From positions 33,282,439 through 33,346,438 of the forward strand of contig JANVCC010000018.1 in the NCBI GenBank assembly GCA_025345505.1: 64,000 nucleotides of DNA. Reading direction: 5' to 3'. The notes under the pieces were generated by a model, which searched no databases, was not told the DNA's origin, and saw nothing but the letters and a program-made list of their open reading frames with translations. Positions within the stretch are counted from its first letter, which is position 1. Every line of letters starts with the position of its first letter. A program made the position numbers and the translations under genes. This DNA is from Todiramphus chloris collaris (taxonomy: Eukaryota; Chordata; Aves; Coraciiformes; Alcedinidae). Shown here in pieces: positions 1-12,600 of the stretch.

Positions 1-2697
1 GGAACTTCAGTGTAGTTTGTTGCATTTTGTTTATATATTGCATTTTCTTTAACAGTTTCTGTTATAACTCTTAACACTTTTAAGCAACCTGTGTGTACTT
101 GGGTACATATTACAAAGTACTGCATTGCAACCACCTTGGTTTTTTTTAAATCCCCTCTTTAAAACACTGAAGAGTTGGCTTCAAGTGGTGGCCTAGTAAA
201 GAGGACATGCTGTTTCTAATGACTGGAATTGCGAGGCCTTAGCTTTGACTTCTGTTCCGTAGAAGTTGGAGTATACTTTTATATCTGAGACATTTATGTC
301 CTGGTTTGAAAACTGCTTAGTGTCTGTAATTTACTGACTTTTTCAGAAACTGACGGGAAATCCTCCTAAACTTGAGACCCATAAATTCTTATTTAATACA
401 TTCTCTGTCTTGGTTTAAGAGGATGATATTCTGTACATTCTGAGAAGAACATTCATATATGTCAATGTTATGTAATATTGGAGGTACTCAATGAATGTAC
501 AGCTCATTAGGGCTTACACCACTTCTCCCTTACTTTCTTTTTCTTTTTTTCTCTTTAAGTACAAATTTCCTTTTAGACTTCTATTTTTCTGACCAAATTT
601 CCATTAGGAACTCTTGGACAATTTGTTTATCCAGATAGTAGATAATTTCAATGTATTAAACAAAATTGTCCAAGACTTGTATCTGGAGGCATATAAGATT
701 AAGGATAGCATAAGGGAAATCTGTTCAGCTTTTTGGTGGCAGTAAAACTTAACTGAATATTGAGGCCTAAGCCTTAGACCTCCTGTTTATATTAATTGTA
801 ATGAGATGCACAAGGTCTTGCACCTTTTGTTAGACTATACAAAAATTTGGTCCAATAATGCACTGTGTCATCAACTACTATGTGCTGATGAAATGGCTAC
901 CATTTTCTGTATGCTGGAATATCGTAGTGATTCGGACACAGCTTTATCTTAATCTCTTCTGTCAAGTTTCATGGCTTGTGACTGTTCCTTTATTAAGCAG
1001 TTTGTTTTGGGAGCTTTTGTGGGTGGAATTACTAATTTCATACAGTTTTAAGCTGCATCTTGTTCACTTATGTGAACATTGTTTCACCATGTTGGCCATT
1101 ATTTCAACAAGCTAAACTGGATTATTTATTATCTTTCTCATAGGAATTAAAAAAATTAAGTAGCTTGATGTCCAGTTACTTACTCAACCTGATTAAAAGT
1201 GAAGACTTGCTCTATGAATTGGCAGAGTTTGTTTACACTATAAAATAATTTCCTCACTGTTCACTCAGTTTGAAACATCTTGGAAATTTTGGTTTTTAAA
1301 TGCATAAATATATTCAATTGATAACTTGCCAGAGGTACAGTTCTGTAGCACAGAGGAAGCTCCTGATGTGTATATTCTTGCTGGCCTTAGATTGTGCTTG
1401 CATGCCACAGGCTGTATTGTTTGTTATAAATGTGCTTCTTACTGTAATACATGTGGAGATATTTCAGTAATGCATTAATGCTCTGTATGAATCCGCTGCA
1501 TCAGGAAATCTCAGTTTCCACTGCATACCCGCTCTACTTTTTGATCATGTGATTGCAAATGAGAAAATGTTTTCATTTTATCCCAATTCTTCACTGAAGC
1601 AGTAATTTTTGGCTGGAAGATGAATGGAGAAGCACATCAGACTGCTGTTTAGCAAGTTGTGTACAAACCTGTACAGTGTTGGATGAGTTTAAAGGTGCTG
1701 CTAATGAAATTTAGATTACTGGATTAATGTAATGTAATGTGTTACTGAATTGGAATGAAAGTTTCAGAACTTCCAGTCTCTAGAAACATAGCACTGCAAG
1801 AAGCTATGGTCATTCATGTGATACAAGGAAGAAAAATCACTGAACAGATAGGACTGAGATGCCCTACCCTGTGTTTATTACTATCTGGATTTAGCTTCTT
1901 GACTTAACACAGTCGGTCTTAGTTCATATATATATGATCTTATTAGACTGACCATGGTAAGCAAAGAAGCTCAGTACTCAAGTATGTGTGTACAAATATA
2001 CACATATATATGCTTAAATATTATAGTATATATATGCGTAAGCATACTTGTGAGGAACTTAAAATTGTTAACTGAATTTTTCCAATCTCTTCCTTTGATT
2101 AGGTCAGGATTTCCTTGACTGGCATCAGAAAGAAAATTTATTTATCCAAAGGGAATGTATGGGAATTCTTGTTAAGTAAATGACTAACAAATATAAGCTA
2201 TCAGGAAAATAAAATTGACCTTGAAATAGTGGAAGAGGAACTGGTGGCTGGATGTTCTCAAATGAGATGTTCACACCTCTCTACACTGCCCCAGCAGTAT
2301 GATGAGGCAAGCAGAAGATGCATTCCAAAAATCAGAGTATTGTAGTTTGCACAGTAATCAGACTTTTTTTTTTGTTGTTCTTTGCACCAAAAGCAGCATC
2401 CAATTTTAGTTTTACTGATCTCTTTGTGCAACGAAACTAATTTTCATTTCACCTTTTTAAATTTTTTTTTAACATCAGGCAATATTCACCTGTTTACTGA
2501 TTGTTTCCATTTTCCCACCTACTGTGTCAGATACTTATACTGGTGGTTAATTTGGAGAGGAAATAAAAAAGCAGGGAGGGGATTGATCTGTAGGATTGTA
2601 GTATTACCTAATGCCTTTCTGATGTACAATTACAGAGAAAAAGTTAATTTAGTTTTTAAAGCAAGATGATTAAACATGTTGGCCTGGTTCTGTGTGA

Positions 2698-2738
2698 TTT
2701 TTATTTTATTTTATTTTATTTATTTTATTTTATTTTTT
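2698..2738. repeat. (TTTTA)n microsatellite
   Basis: Imperfect TTTTA/TTTA repeats of about 40 nt. Confidence 0.9.
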
Positions 2739-5365
2739 AAAATCTTCCTGCCTCTCAGTGAAGCTGCCCATTATAGCTGAGAACTTCTGCATAAAAAAGT
2801 CCACAAAACGAAGGTGAGGAAGAGAATTGCCATGCTAGGTTACATTTTTGAGCAGGTGACACAGGAATATAATTTTCTAGAGAATGCTATTTCAAAGATC
2901 ACAGGGTCATTAAATACTTCTCTTTCATCCACTGATAAGATTGTTTTTCTTTACCTAGTTGAATCCTTTGGGTTTTTCTCTAAAATCTTTGAAGTATTTC
3001 AATGGCCTCCTAATACTGTACTGAAAATTAAAAAAAAATAAATACATTCCATGTTGAAATCTCAGTTGTATCTCTTAGCATTTTGTCTTTAAAGACTTAA
3101 AACATAATAAGTAAGGATAAATTAAGTAATGAGAAAGATAAAAGAATTTCTGTGCTGGAACTGCCTGCAGCCTTTCTATCAGATGTTTATGGTGCTTGAA
3201 GCTACTCCAGTAAAGAGTTTGTCTTTACTTTCTAAGGTAAGTGTTCCTCAAAAATACCATTGTAACATTGAAAAATTCTGATTTTATTAGCTTTGTCTCA
3301 CACAGTATTGTTGAAACAAATACCTTTTTATTTTTATTACTATTTATTTAACCTTTATTGTTACAATTTCCAATGTATTTATCATTTGCTAGGCTGTGTG
3401 CTCTTTGCATCTTTTTCAGTTTAGATCATGACAGTCAGTGACTAGTGAAACCACTAAGGATGGTATAAGAGTGTATGCTGCAGGAAGAGCTTTATGTGGG
3501 GCTGGAGATCTGGTGTTGCTGTTGCTTTTGTTTTTGTTTTAAAAAAACCCTGTTATCAAACTTTCCTGTCTTAAGGGCCAATCAGTGTGGTGTTTTTTTA
3601 ATTTAAGAAGATTGAAGTCATTCAGACTAGGTAATTGAAGTAATTCATATCTAGGACATCTAATTTTGTTTCGCTTTCCTTATGGCCTTCATGTCCAACT
3701 GTAGCTTTATATCAATTCTAAGATAACATGATGTGTTTTAGTGTAAGATTACATACCAATTTGTTTCCATGTGAAATTTTCAAGTAAATAGTTTTATTAT
3801 ATTTTATTGAAATACAAAAGGCTTACATCCAGCAAATATATTTGGTAATTAATAGTTGAGAGTGATAAATACAATCATGAATAAACATTATTAAAATACA
3901 CATTTCAAAATTACTTATTTTTTTAAACTGACTAGTGATAACTAGAATGAATTGAAATGTACTAAACACATACAAAAATACATTTGCAATGGAAAAAAAA
4001 AAAAGGAATGCTTTCAGCATTCTTAATGCGTTCTTAAGTTACATGAGCAGTAGTGAAAAGCTAACGTTTCTTGGCAGGGATGACTTCCAGTGCCCTGCAA
4101 GTAGTTTTATTCTGAAGCGTTACTGTGTAAAACCTCATCTTAGGTTTCTTTTTTATTTTTATTTTTTCTAGTTAAAGTAAGTAAAAATACTATTTCAGCT
4201 GTAGAAACTCAACCTTGTATTCTTGGTGCATTGCCTTCATTTGTACACAGTCACCGGTTTTGCAGGCAAATCAATTGTGCAATTAATTGTTTGGAGTTCG
4301 TAAACAGTTCTTTTGAGCATACATAATAAGGTAAACTAAAATTCATCTTTGCTGTGGTGCAAAGTTAAAAGAATTGTCACTAAAATTGTCTGTTATCCTG
4401 AATACAGGAAAGTTTCACTTGTGAGTGAGGAGCTGTGATCCAGTACAGTCATGAACTTTGTAGAAGCTCAGTTTGAGCTGTAAGTACAACTTCTGGTATG
4501 CACCAAGCAACAAACAGTGCCTGAGCCTTATACAGCACTGGTGCAGCATATAATATAGATACGCTCAACAAAAACATATTCAAGGTAAAGTAATGCTCAT
4601 ACTTCAGTCAGGATTGTGGATCCATAGAGCATAAATTACTAAGCCTATAAAATACTTAATGGCCACCCATTGTGTGCTTACATTTCTTCTACAAAAACTA
4701 GTAGTGACCCCTCAAAGTTATTAGTGTGTGTACTGAGTTTAAAAGCATATGTGCTTACATGCAACTCTGAAATCCGCTTGCTACCGGGTGCTTGTGAATA
4801 TAAATCTCACGTTCAGAAAAGATGAAACTGCAGATACTGTGTCTCTGCAAAAAGTTTGAAGTCTTAAAATAACCTGGCAGTTTAACTGTCACCAGAACCT
4901 AAGCACTGAAGTATCTATGTACACATGCATACATAAGGTATTTATTAACAGAAAAAAATAGAAATTTGATGCTCACAGAAGCCACTAGAAAAAATAATAA
5001 TGCCAACTTCTGTGTGATTTGCAGTGTGAGCGTTGTAGGTAGAGAATGAAAAAGTTCCCAAATGCTTTTAATGTGGCCTTTGGTCAATGGCAGCTCTTAT
5101 TTCTGTGATTGCCACACAGAATATTAACCTTCCTTACATACACACTGAAGTTTTATTGACATTTTTACCAGAATGATTGTGACATACAATATTGAAAAAA
5201 GTAATTTCTAGGCAAAATGTTCTTGCACCCAGCTCTTAAATGAAACAGTTAAGCTATGTAAGCACTGGATGCTTAATGCATGCTTCTTAGCACCGGTGAC
5301 TTCTTACTAGGCAAGTTTTATACATGGCGAAATAGTTGGTCAACTTAGTCATGTTGTTTCTCTTT

Positions 5366-5371
5366 AATAAA
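5366..5371 (+). terminator. Possible plus-strand polyadenylation signal
   Basis: AATAAA in the context CTTTAATAAAACATTTTC. If MYO6 3'UTR extends into this window, this is one of several possible end signals. The evidence is the hexamer only. Confidence 0.2.
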
Positions 5372-6555
5372 ACATTTTCTTAAGTATGTACGGATTTTGC
5401 AGCTAAAATGTTGTATCTTTAGGAATCCTTGAGGGTTTTTTTTCATGTGCATAATCAAGCTGAAGTCCAGTCTTGAATAATGCAGACCTTCTGTTTTGCA
5501 TACCTGTAAGAGAAATTCTCATAAGACATTTGAAAAATATTTTTGTATTTGAAAATGTATTATTTATCTACTGCTAATAGGCAAGGTCTTGCTAAAAGCT
5601 GTTGATATAATCTCCAGTTTATTGTAAGAAGAATTGAGTTAATCCTGAAGTTATTTTTTTACATACTAAGTTATTGAGCTCAGAGTAAAATGATTATTTT
5701 TCCTCCCTCTTACAACAATGTTGTGCTTCTGTATGAAATTACAAACAAGTGCCACTGATATTATCATAATCTGAAGAAGATATTTTTGACTGTAAAAATA
5801 ATTAGAATGCAGTGTGCTAAAAAAGAAGCCACATCTAGAGCATCTACATGTCGTTTTTCCTCTGTGATTCTGGTAATGAAACACTAAATCTCTGGTATTG
5901 GTGGGGGAGATCAAGCAGGCTAACTTGTATTGTTGTTGTATTATTTTAATCCAAAATGCTGTTTGCTTGATGATCCGAGTGACTGACATGAGGATGAAAC
6001 AAATGGCAGTCTTCAGTTTTGACTCAAATTTAATTTCAGTCATCGTTCTTGGTGGCTGAGAGTTTTTTTCAAAGGGTCCTGCTGTGTGTCAGTTACTGGT
6101 TTGGATGAAAATTGTGTAGCTCGCATGTTTCTTCAGGGAAATCTGTAACTACTTGTAGGCTTCATCTGAATCGCATCAAATGAAATGGTCTTTTTCCATG
6201 CTGATGAGATTTGTCATTATGAAACAAATTATTCTACCATCCTTTTATCCAGTGCTTTATTTCCAACACTTCTGGGCTGGTTTGTGACAAACATTTCTGG
6301 GTCCTCTAAAGTTTTAGCTAAGTTTGTTAGATGTGATTTTCTGTGGTATCTCTTGCAGCACAGATCTATTGCAAGCCTAGAAAAGTTTGTGAAGACTTCA
6401 GACAAGATCCTTTCTTTTCAAGGGTTAGATCCATTACTGAATTTTGACAGATAATGTCTTGAAAAAGAAGCTTACTCACCCTTGCTGTGTATGAGCACAA
6501 AGAAATTTATGTTTATAGAATGGCATGCATTAGATCAACTGAAAAATAATAGACT

Positions 6556-6885
6556 TTACAGACAGCTTAACATAAGATTCTTACAGATGAAAAGCAAAGT
6601 ACTTTGTTCTCCATCACCTTTTTCACTGAACCGAGAACGTCCAGCACAGTCACTAACAGGGAGCGACAGCAGATACTGCAAGAGAAAAGCTGCACTTTGA
6701 ATTGAGGTTGTGTCTTCAGCTTTCATCTCAAAGGAACAGAGAACACGTGTAGGTGAGGTAGGCAGCAGAGTCAGATCAGCAGGAACACTTTTAAACAACT
6801 TGGGCATGTTTGAGTCTAAACCATAATAGGCCAAGTTCATGGGGAGTTGTTGGTCTTGCATCTTGGGCTGAACAAGCTGATCCAA
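6556..6885 (-). other. Unrecognised coding-like open stretch
   Basis: About 110 codons are open on the minus strand. Amino-acid use is balanced and protein-like (for example LTLLPTSPTRVLCSFEMKAE, SIQSAAFLLQYLLSLP). It starts from a TTG in the listed frame, with no ATG upstream before a stop. It ends beside a CR1 fragment. It may be an old retrocopy or transposon piece, an unannotated exon, or chance. I do not recognise it. Confidence 0.25.
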
Positions 6886-6910
6886 TTGAATGTGTAAATT
6901 CTATCTCATT

Positions 6911-6975
6911 GTCACAGAATCACAGAATTGCTATGATCGTAAAAGACCTTTAAGAAAATCAAGTCCAACTGGTGA
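6911..6975 (-). repeat. CR1 LINE 3'-end fragment
   Basis: TCACAGAATCACAGAATTG followed by GTAAAAGACCTTTAAGAAAATC and a TCCAAC block is the reverse complement of a CR1 3' terminus. It is a short remnant in the intergenic flank, and similarity fades after about 6975. Confidence 0.8.
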
Positions 6976-8629
6976 ACTGTTCTGCTTTGGCCCAGAGGAT
7001 GACTCTCTCATGAGAGACGACTCATTCCTCATATTGTACTATTTGTGGAGCGAGACACACCAAGTTCCCAGAGACCTGGCCATGTTGAGAGGTAGCTGTG
7101 GGCTTCAGCTGCTTGCAAGAGTTTGTGCTTTCTACTGAGCTCAGAGTGAAGGAAGAGCAAGTTCTTCACCTGGATGTGGAATGTTTGGTAATTCCTAGAT
7201 GACTAATTGGGTAAAAACCCAAGCAAGCAAAACCCCCTCTGATAGCTATGTTTTACAATCATTTTCTGTGCAGCAATCCTATAACTGAACTGGAGACATT
7301 TTTCATGCCTAGGAAGGAACTGAAGGCTATTTTAGCTTCTGATAGAATTTCACATACGCCTTTGTAACTACAGAGCTGTGCTTACTGTAGATAATATGTC
7401 CTAAATAAGCTGTCATTGCTGTCATTACACATTACAAAACAGAATTTAAATAGTGGAATTTTCAGTTTGGCCTAAGAGTTCCAGATATCCACTTCCTCCT
7501 GAAAATTCAATTCAGGTGTTATATTCTGGTTTAAAAATCCTTGTCTCAAATGACTTTTCTAGGTTGTGATATGGACTTGGTGCTCTTAGTCTCAGCTAAT
7601 GAAAGCTGTCTTCTGCATACATTTTTCTTCCTTGACTTTTCTCAAATAATTAAAAATGTGTTCAGTATAAGGGCTCTGATGTAAACACTCATTTTGAACT
7701 TAATAATGGTGAGAAAATGGGCAAAATCAACTGATTTTTTTTTTTTTTAAGTATTTCTATTTTGTGGCTGATTCACTTCTCACTGAATTAATTTCCTTAA
7801 CTACATCTTCAGAAGAGCTTTGTCAATATAGTTTTGACAATTTAGGTGACACAGGCCTGTTTTTCTGCCACGTACGTGCCATTTTATTCATTTCATAAAA
7901 TATTTAATGTTTTTGTAAGTAGTAATTTAAAGTAGTTCATCTGGTACAGAAGTTTATTGGTCTAGAATTATACACAGACACATTTCTCTTAAGATGGGTG
8001 TAAAATACCAATTGCAGAGGTCTGTGCTCTTGTTCTTAGCAGCAGTGAAGCCAGTTTGTTCTTGAGCTTTTCCAAACTGCTGCTTCCTGCTGATTTGTCA
8101 ATCCCCCACTGTGTTCCAGTTCCCACATTGCCAGCTAAGTTTGTAACTATGACCTGGAATACTTGAAGAGACCAGACCTGGGTATGATGAAGATCAGTGA
8201 AAATAAGTATTTCTAGGTGGTACCATTACTTGTTCCCTTATTTACATAACAATGTACTGGCTCAAGCCAGAGTCACATCACCTGGCATCTTCTCTCCCAT
8301 AGTGCATAGCCTGTGCCTGTACCTTTTTCCCCAAAGGTAGAAGAGGTTTCAAGTTGCAAAACTTGAAATAATGTTTGGGACATGGGAAGTATTTTTCTCA
8401 AATTAGAATCCCTATTTCTTCAAACTCTATGTAGGCTAAACAGGCACAAGTTTTAAATTATCTGTTACTGCTATTTAAAACCTCCCCTTTGGTTTGCATT
8501 TTGTGTTGCTTTGTCATCTGAGGTATTCTTTCTTCCTTCATGTGTTTCAGGGACTGCCATAGGGGTATACAGTGGAACTTTGTCGCATAAAAGCACTTAA
8601 GAAGAGACTGTTGTTGTCATATCAAGCAT

Positions 8630-9439
8630 CCAAAAAATCCAAGCTTTTATTTGTACGGAATTAGTATTGAGAGGCTTCCTGGTAACAGTGACAAACAGGA
8701 CACTCAACAGACTTTGTTAAAGCTCTTGAGAATAGTCACCAACCTTGGGTTTCTCTGACTGATGCTGGAAATGAAGAACTTCAGAGACTAACTTGTCAGT
8801 CCTGGCTTTGTAAACTCGTCTGGTGACCTACAGCAGTTTAAAAAAAATAATCATAAAAAAAAAAAAAAAGTACAAAACACTGGGTTAAATATTTCACTAA
8901 ATCACAAAAAGCCCTCAGAATGGACCACCAAAGCCATGCACGAATGCTGTAAGAAAGGAAGTTCTACAGTCCTGTTATGAAACCTACACAGCAGTAAATA
9001 TGGAAAGCAAATAAATCCATTAGTACTTTTAGTTCTGAAATTGCCAAGCAAGAGATTAGAATCAAATTTGATTTAGTTGTTGAGTTAATACAGGAAGGAC
9101 GTGTTATTTGTGGTGGAGCTGTTTTTTGAGGGGTATGAAAAAGATTTCCATGCATTTTACCTCCGTATTGAATTGTGTTTTCAAGTTCATATAACGCTTC
9201 GTGATCAGTGATGTCTGAAGAACTGACACAAGGACTTACACTACAAGCTGTATGACAAAAGCTAGTTATGGGTTCATCATGTTCAAAAGCAGGATTAATC
9301 CTTATGGCATTTTCTGAATTGCAGCTGTTGAGAGTAGTACTTCTGCAATGCAGAACATTTTTGTTTAGGTAAGATTTTTAAATTGCAAAAGAAAAAAAAA
9401 GAAGTATTTTGAAATATGAAGAAAAAGATTGTGAGCAGC
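8630..9439 (-). other. IMPG1: IMPG1 probable 3'UTR
   Basis: This is sequence downstream of the stop at 9440, running to the first clear minus-strand AATAAA. It is AT-rich with a poly-A run near 8855-8870 on the plus strand. The extent is inferred; transcripts could end at later signals, for example the cluster near 3785-3810. Confidence 0.5.
8646..8651 (-). terminator. Candidate polyadenylation signal AATAAA for IMPG1
   Basis: This is the first canonical AATAAA on the minus strand after the stop codon, about 790 nt downstream. It is followed within 20 nt by a T/G-rich stretch (GGATTTTTTGGATG). It is a good candidate, but not proven. Confidence 0.5.
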
Positions 9440-9620
9440 TTACTGCAAATTAGAGTTTCTTTTGCTTTTTCTTCTCAACTTAATAATTAAAATGATGACA
9501 AGAAAAACGAGGCTTAGGAAGCCAAGAGTGAGAGGTCTAAAAATGAAGGGTTGTATGGGTTCTGGAGCAAATTTTGCACAGCGTTGTCCTTGGTAAAGCT
9601 GTTGTCTACGTGCGGGGCAT
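9440..9620 (-). CDS. IMPG1: IMPG1 exon 16, EGF2 end, transmembrane helix, stop
   Basis: The acceptor is CTCTCCCTACTTTAG. One leading base completes Arg, then 59 codons and [17 protein letters not shown] supplies the fifth and sixth EGF2 cysteines (892, 905). A Pro-rich stalk is followed by a hydrophobic run, [17 protein letters not shown], flanked by KLRRKSKR, a typical stop-transfer with positive-inside charge. The cytoplasmic tail is about 13 residues. IMPG2 has EGF2 plus a membrane helix at this position; human IMPG1, from memory, does not. Confidence 0.92.
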
Positions 9621-12600
9621 CTAAAGTAGGGAGAGGAAGAGAAAAATGTACAGAACTTGAAGGCAGAAAGCACTGAGTACCTCAAATGAAAACAAAGGAA
9701 AATCTGCAATCAAATATAAGCACAGTATTCCCAATTGTTACGTGTTTCTATGAAATAGTGATTGATAATACAGGAAAGACAATATTCTTAGATTCATGAG
9801 AGTAAATGTTGAATAAAAAGACACATACTCTTTGCCAACTTACAATTTTTTATGGAATTTATGCATTTAGAACATCTCTGACAAATTTCCAGCCCCACAA
9901 GTAAAGTTGAAATAACATTTGTAGTTTAGAGCCTTAGAAGTTCAGCTGTGTTTTGGACTAATGTCTAAACACATCTTTGAAGCCTATGTTGTATTTGTTG
10001 GTGATATTAATCTGAGTAGCAAGCTCTGAAGTACGAGTTCTACTACAAATAGCTCTCCTTAAAGGAAGGGAGAAGATTGCCGTAAGTTATATGAGAACAC
10101 AGGGGTTCCACTTAGTGGAAAAACTAATGTGGTTCTGAGGAAGTCCGCAGGCAAAGCCAAGTGTTTGTGTAAAGCAAATGTTAGGCCATAACTTTCTCTC
10201 TGGTAACTGTACAGGTTTTCACAAGCTGTCAATCTGAAACTGGTGGTGATCTTATAATTTGCTATAATTCACACACACACACACACAAAATATTATTTTT
10301 AATACTTTTATCATTCAAAGTGATGGTTTGGTTATTACTATACATCGAGACAGGGCTTTTCTGAAATGGAAAGCTGTTATTTTCCATAGTGCATTGGTCT
10401 TGGAGGAGTAGGCTGTACCCTTTCCTACTTAAGTAAATTTTTGAAGAGGATCTCTTTAGCTCACAGGCTGATTCCTAGTACAAAATACTGCAGCTGCACT
10501 GCTGTGACTCTTCAAGTCAGGAGTTTAGCAGTAACTGTTATGAATTCAATATAATCTTCTGTTACCATTTCTATGATGCCCACTGCAGAAAATGAATTAT
10601 GGCAGTTATGTTGTTACAGCGAAATTACTGTATGAATAATTTATGCAATAGTCTTGTTTTTTGACATTAATCCTAAGTATGCTAAAAGACATAACATTAA
10701 CCTAGTAAAAGTCACTATTAAGAGAGAATAAACAAAAGCAAGAATTTGCTTATTCATGTGGCTAGTCAACTACCATGTTCTGTTCTAGTACGTGCAGTTT
10801 CACATAATCCTCTGCATAGTCTAATCTTACAATGAGATGAAGCTCAGTAGTTTTGAAAGAGAATTAATATGTACAAGTACTGTGGTCATTCTCAACATTG
10901 CCTTAACATCATTTCATATAAAAATCCTCGTGCAATGTGTTTGCAGTTAGGAGCAGCTGCTAATCATAAAGTCTTTCCAGAAAGCCCTGAAAGCAGTCTC
11001 AGCCTTCATGTGCTTTATTGGGACAGAATAGTGGAATCAGAATAGTGCTCATAGGTGTGTTTATAAAAATATAGATTTCCTTTTTAGAAAAACTTAATTT
11101 CTTAAAATATTACTGTGATTAACAGCAAAACCATGAATGAATTACTTTCTTTCCAAGATGTATTTGGAGATCTGAAAAGAATAACTGGTTTTGTACATGT
11201 CAACTCTGCCAATGATGCTGAATTTCTAATAAATTTCTAAAGCATCTCTAAAAACGACTTAATCAGGGTCTTCTCTGTTTACCAACAGATAGAAATGGAT
11301 TTATCCCTAGTGAGACTATTTATACTGAAGAATGGTATTGCAGTGTGGCTTAAAGTGTCTGACTGTTGAGGTCGTGGCTTATTAGCATAGTTTATGCTGT
11401 TGAAAAGTACATAGCCAGCCTTGCTCAATCATGCAATAGACATACCAGGGGTCTCTTAAGAGAATTCATGTTAAGCACCATTTATTTACCTGCAGACAGC
11501 TCCTCTTCCTGGAACTAACTCACATTTCCCACCATTGACGCAAAGATGTGGTTCCAACTCGCACAGGCTCCGACAGGGTAAGCCGTCTTGGCTTGCATAA
11601 CCAGGCTTACAAAGGCAGTCAGCCTCTTTTGTCCACTCGTTCATTATGCATTCAGAGAAGTCGTCACATGCCATGAATTTGCATGGGTCTGCCTGATCAG
11701 CTGTAAAGGATGGGTGAACAATTAATTGACGTGTTACCCCAGAGTAACTTGGCAGGCTTTGCGTCAGCTAGAGAAAACAATTCGCATTTACTGGCCTGCT
11801 ACTTGTGCGTGTTAATAGGAGGATGTGGCCTAGTACAAAAGGACGCTCATCCTTCTTTCTGTAGATGACAAAAGCATCCAAGCTTATATTCTACGTTCGT
11901 TTACCTCATTACTATAAAGCTGTGATTTTAATTTTCATCTCACTGACAAGGTTTTTCCCATTTGGATATTTTGATCCTTCTTTTTTACTGTAAGTGAGTG
12001 GATACTATGTTACAGCCTTGCATATGTGTAAGAAATTGTTTCAGGTGTAGTGATCCTAAACGCATAATTTAGGATGTGACAAGGGCAGGGAATTAGATTA
12101 TTAAATATTGCACAGTACTAGAAATATCGGCATGGTCTAAAGAAAATATGTGCTTGCAGGGATTTATTTTTTTTTAAACATTGGGAAAACTTGATTTGTT
12201 TGTTTGTTTGGTTTGGTTTCTAAATACTAGTAAGGGATGGTTCTGTGAGGGTAAGGAAAAATGAGCCTGCCAATGTTCATAGGAAGGCCAAAATCAGAGG
12301 CAGCTTAAAGTTCTAACTTCAACTGTAACACAAGTCTACTTCTCCTGTGCCATTCCCTGCTTTGTACTGGAAATGAAAAATAGACCCAGAAGAAGTCATT
12401 TTAACCCAGTGCTCTGCCCAGTTTTTGCTGGTGGAGTGATGAGTAGGAGGGCTGCATCCACCAATCTTGTCTCATGGAGGCAGTTTTCTTGCATATTATG
12501 GGGCAGAGCCTTTAGAAGGCAAAGAGTGAAAAGCAGACCTGGGGATACAAATTCTGTTCTTGCCAGCAAACAGTTTCAGTAAGATGTGTGAATCCAGAAG

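Larger units (their letters stand above)
1..8629. other. Intergenic flank or 3'UTR of a convergent neighbour
   Basis: No convincing exon is visible except one unexplained open stretch at 6556-6885. By vertebrate synteny, MYO6 should lie here on the plus strand, tail-to-tail with IMPG1, so part of this could be MYO6 3'UTR. No MYO6 coding sequence was recognised. Plus-strand AATAAA signals occur, including one at 5366-5371 and one near 3041. Confidence 0.4.
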
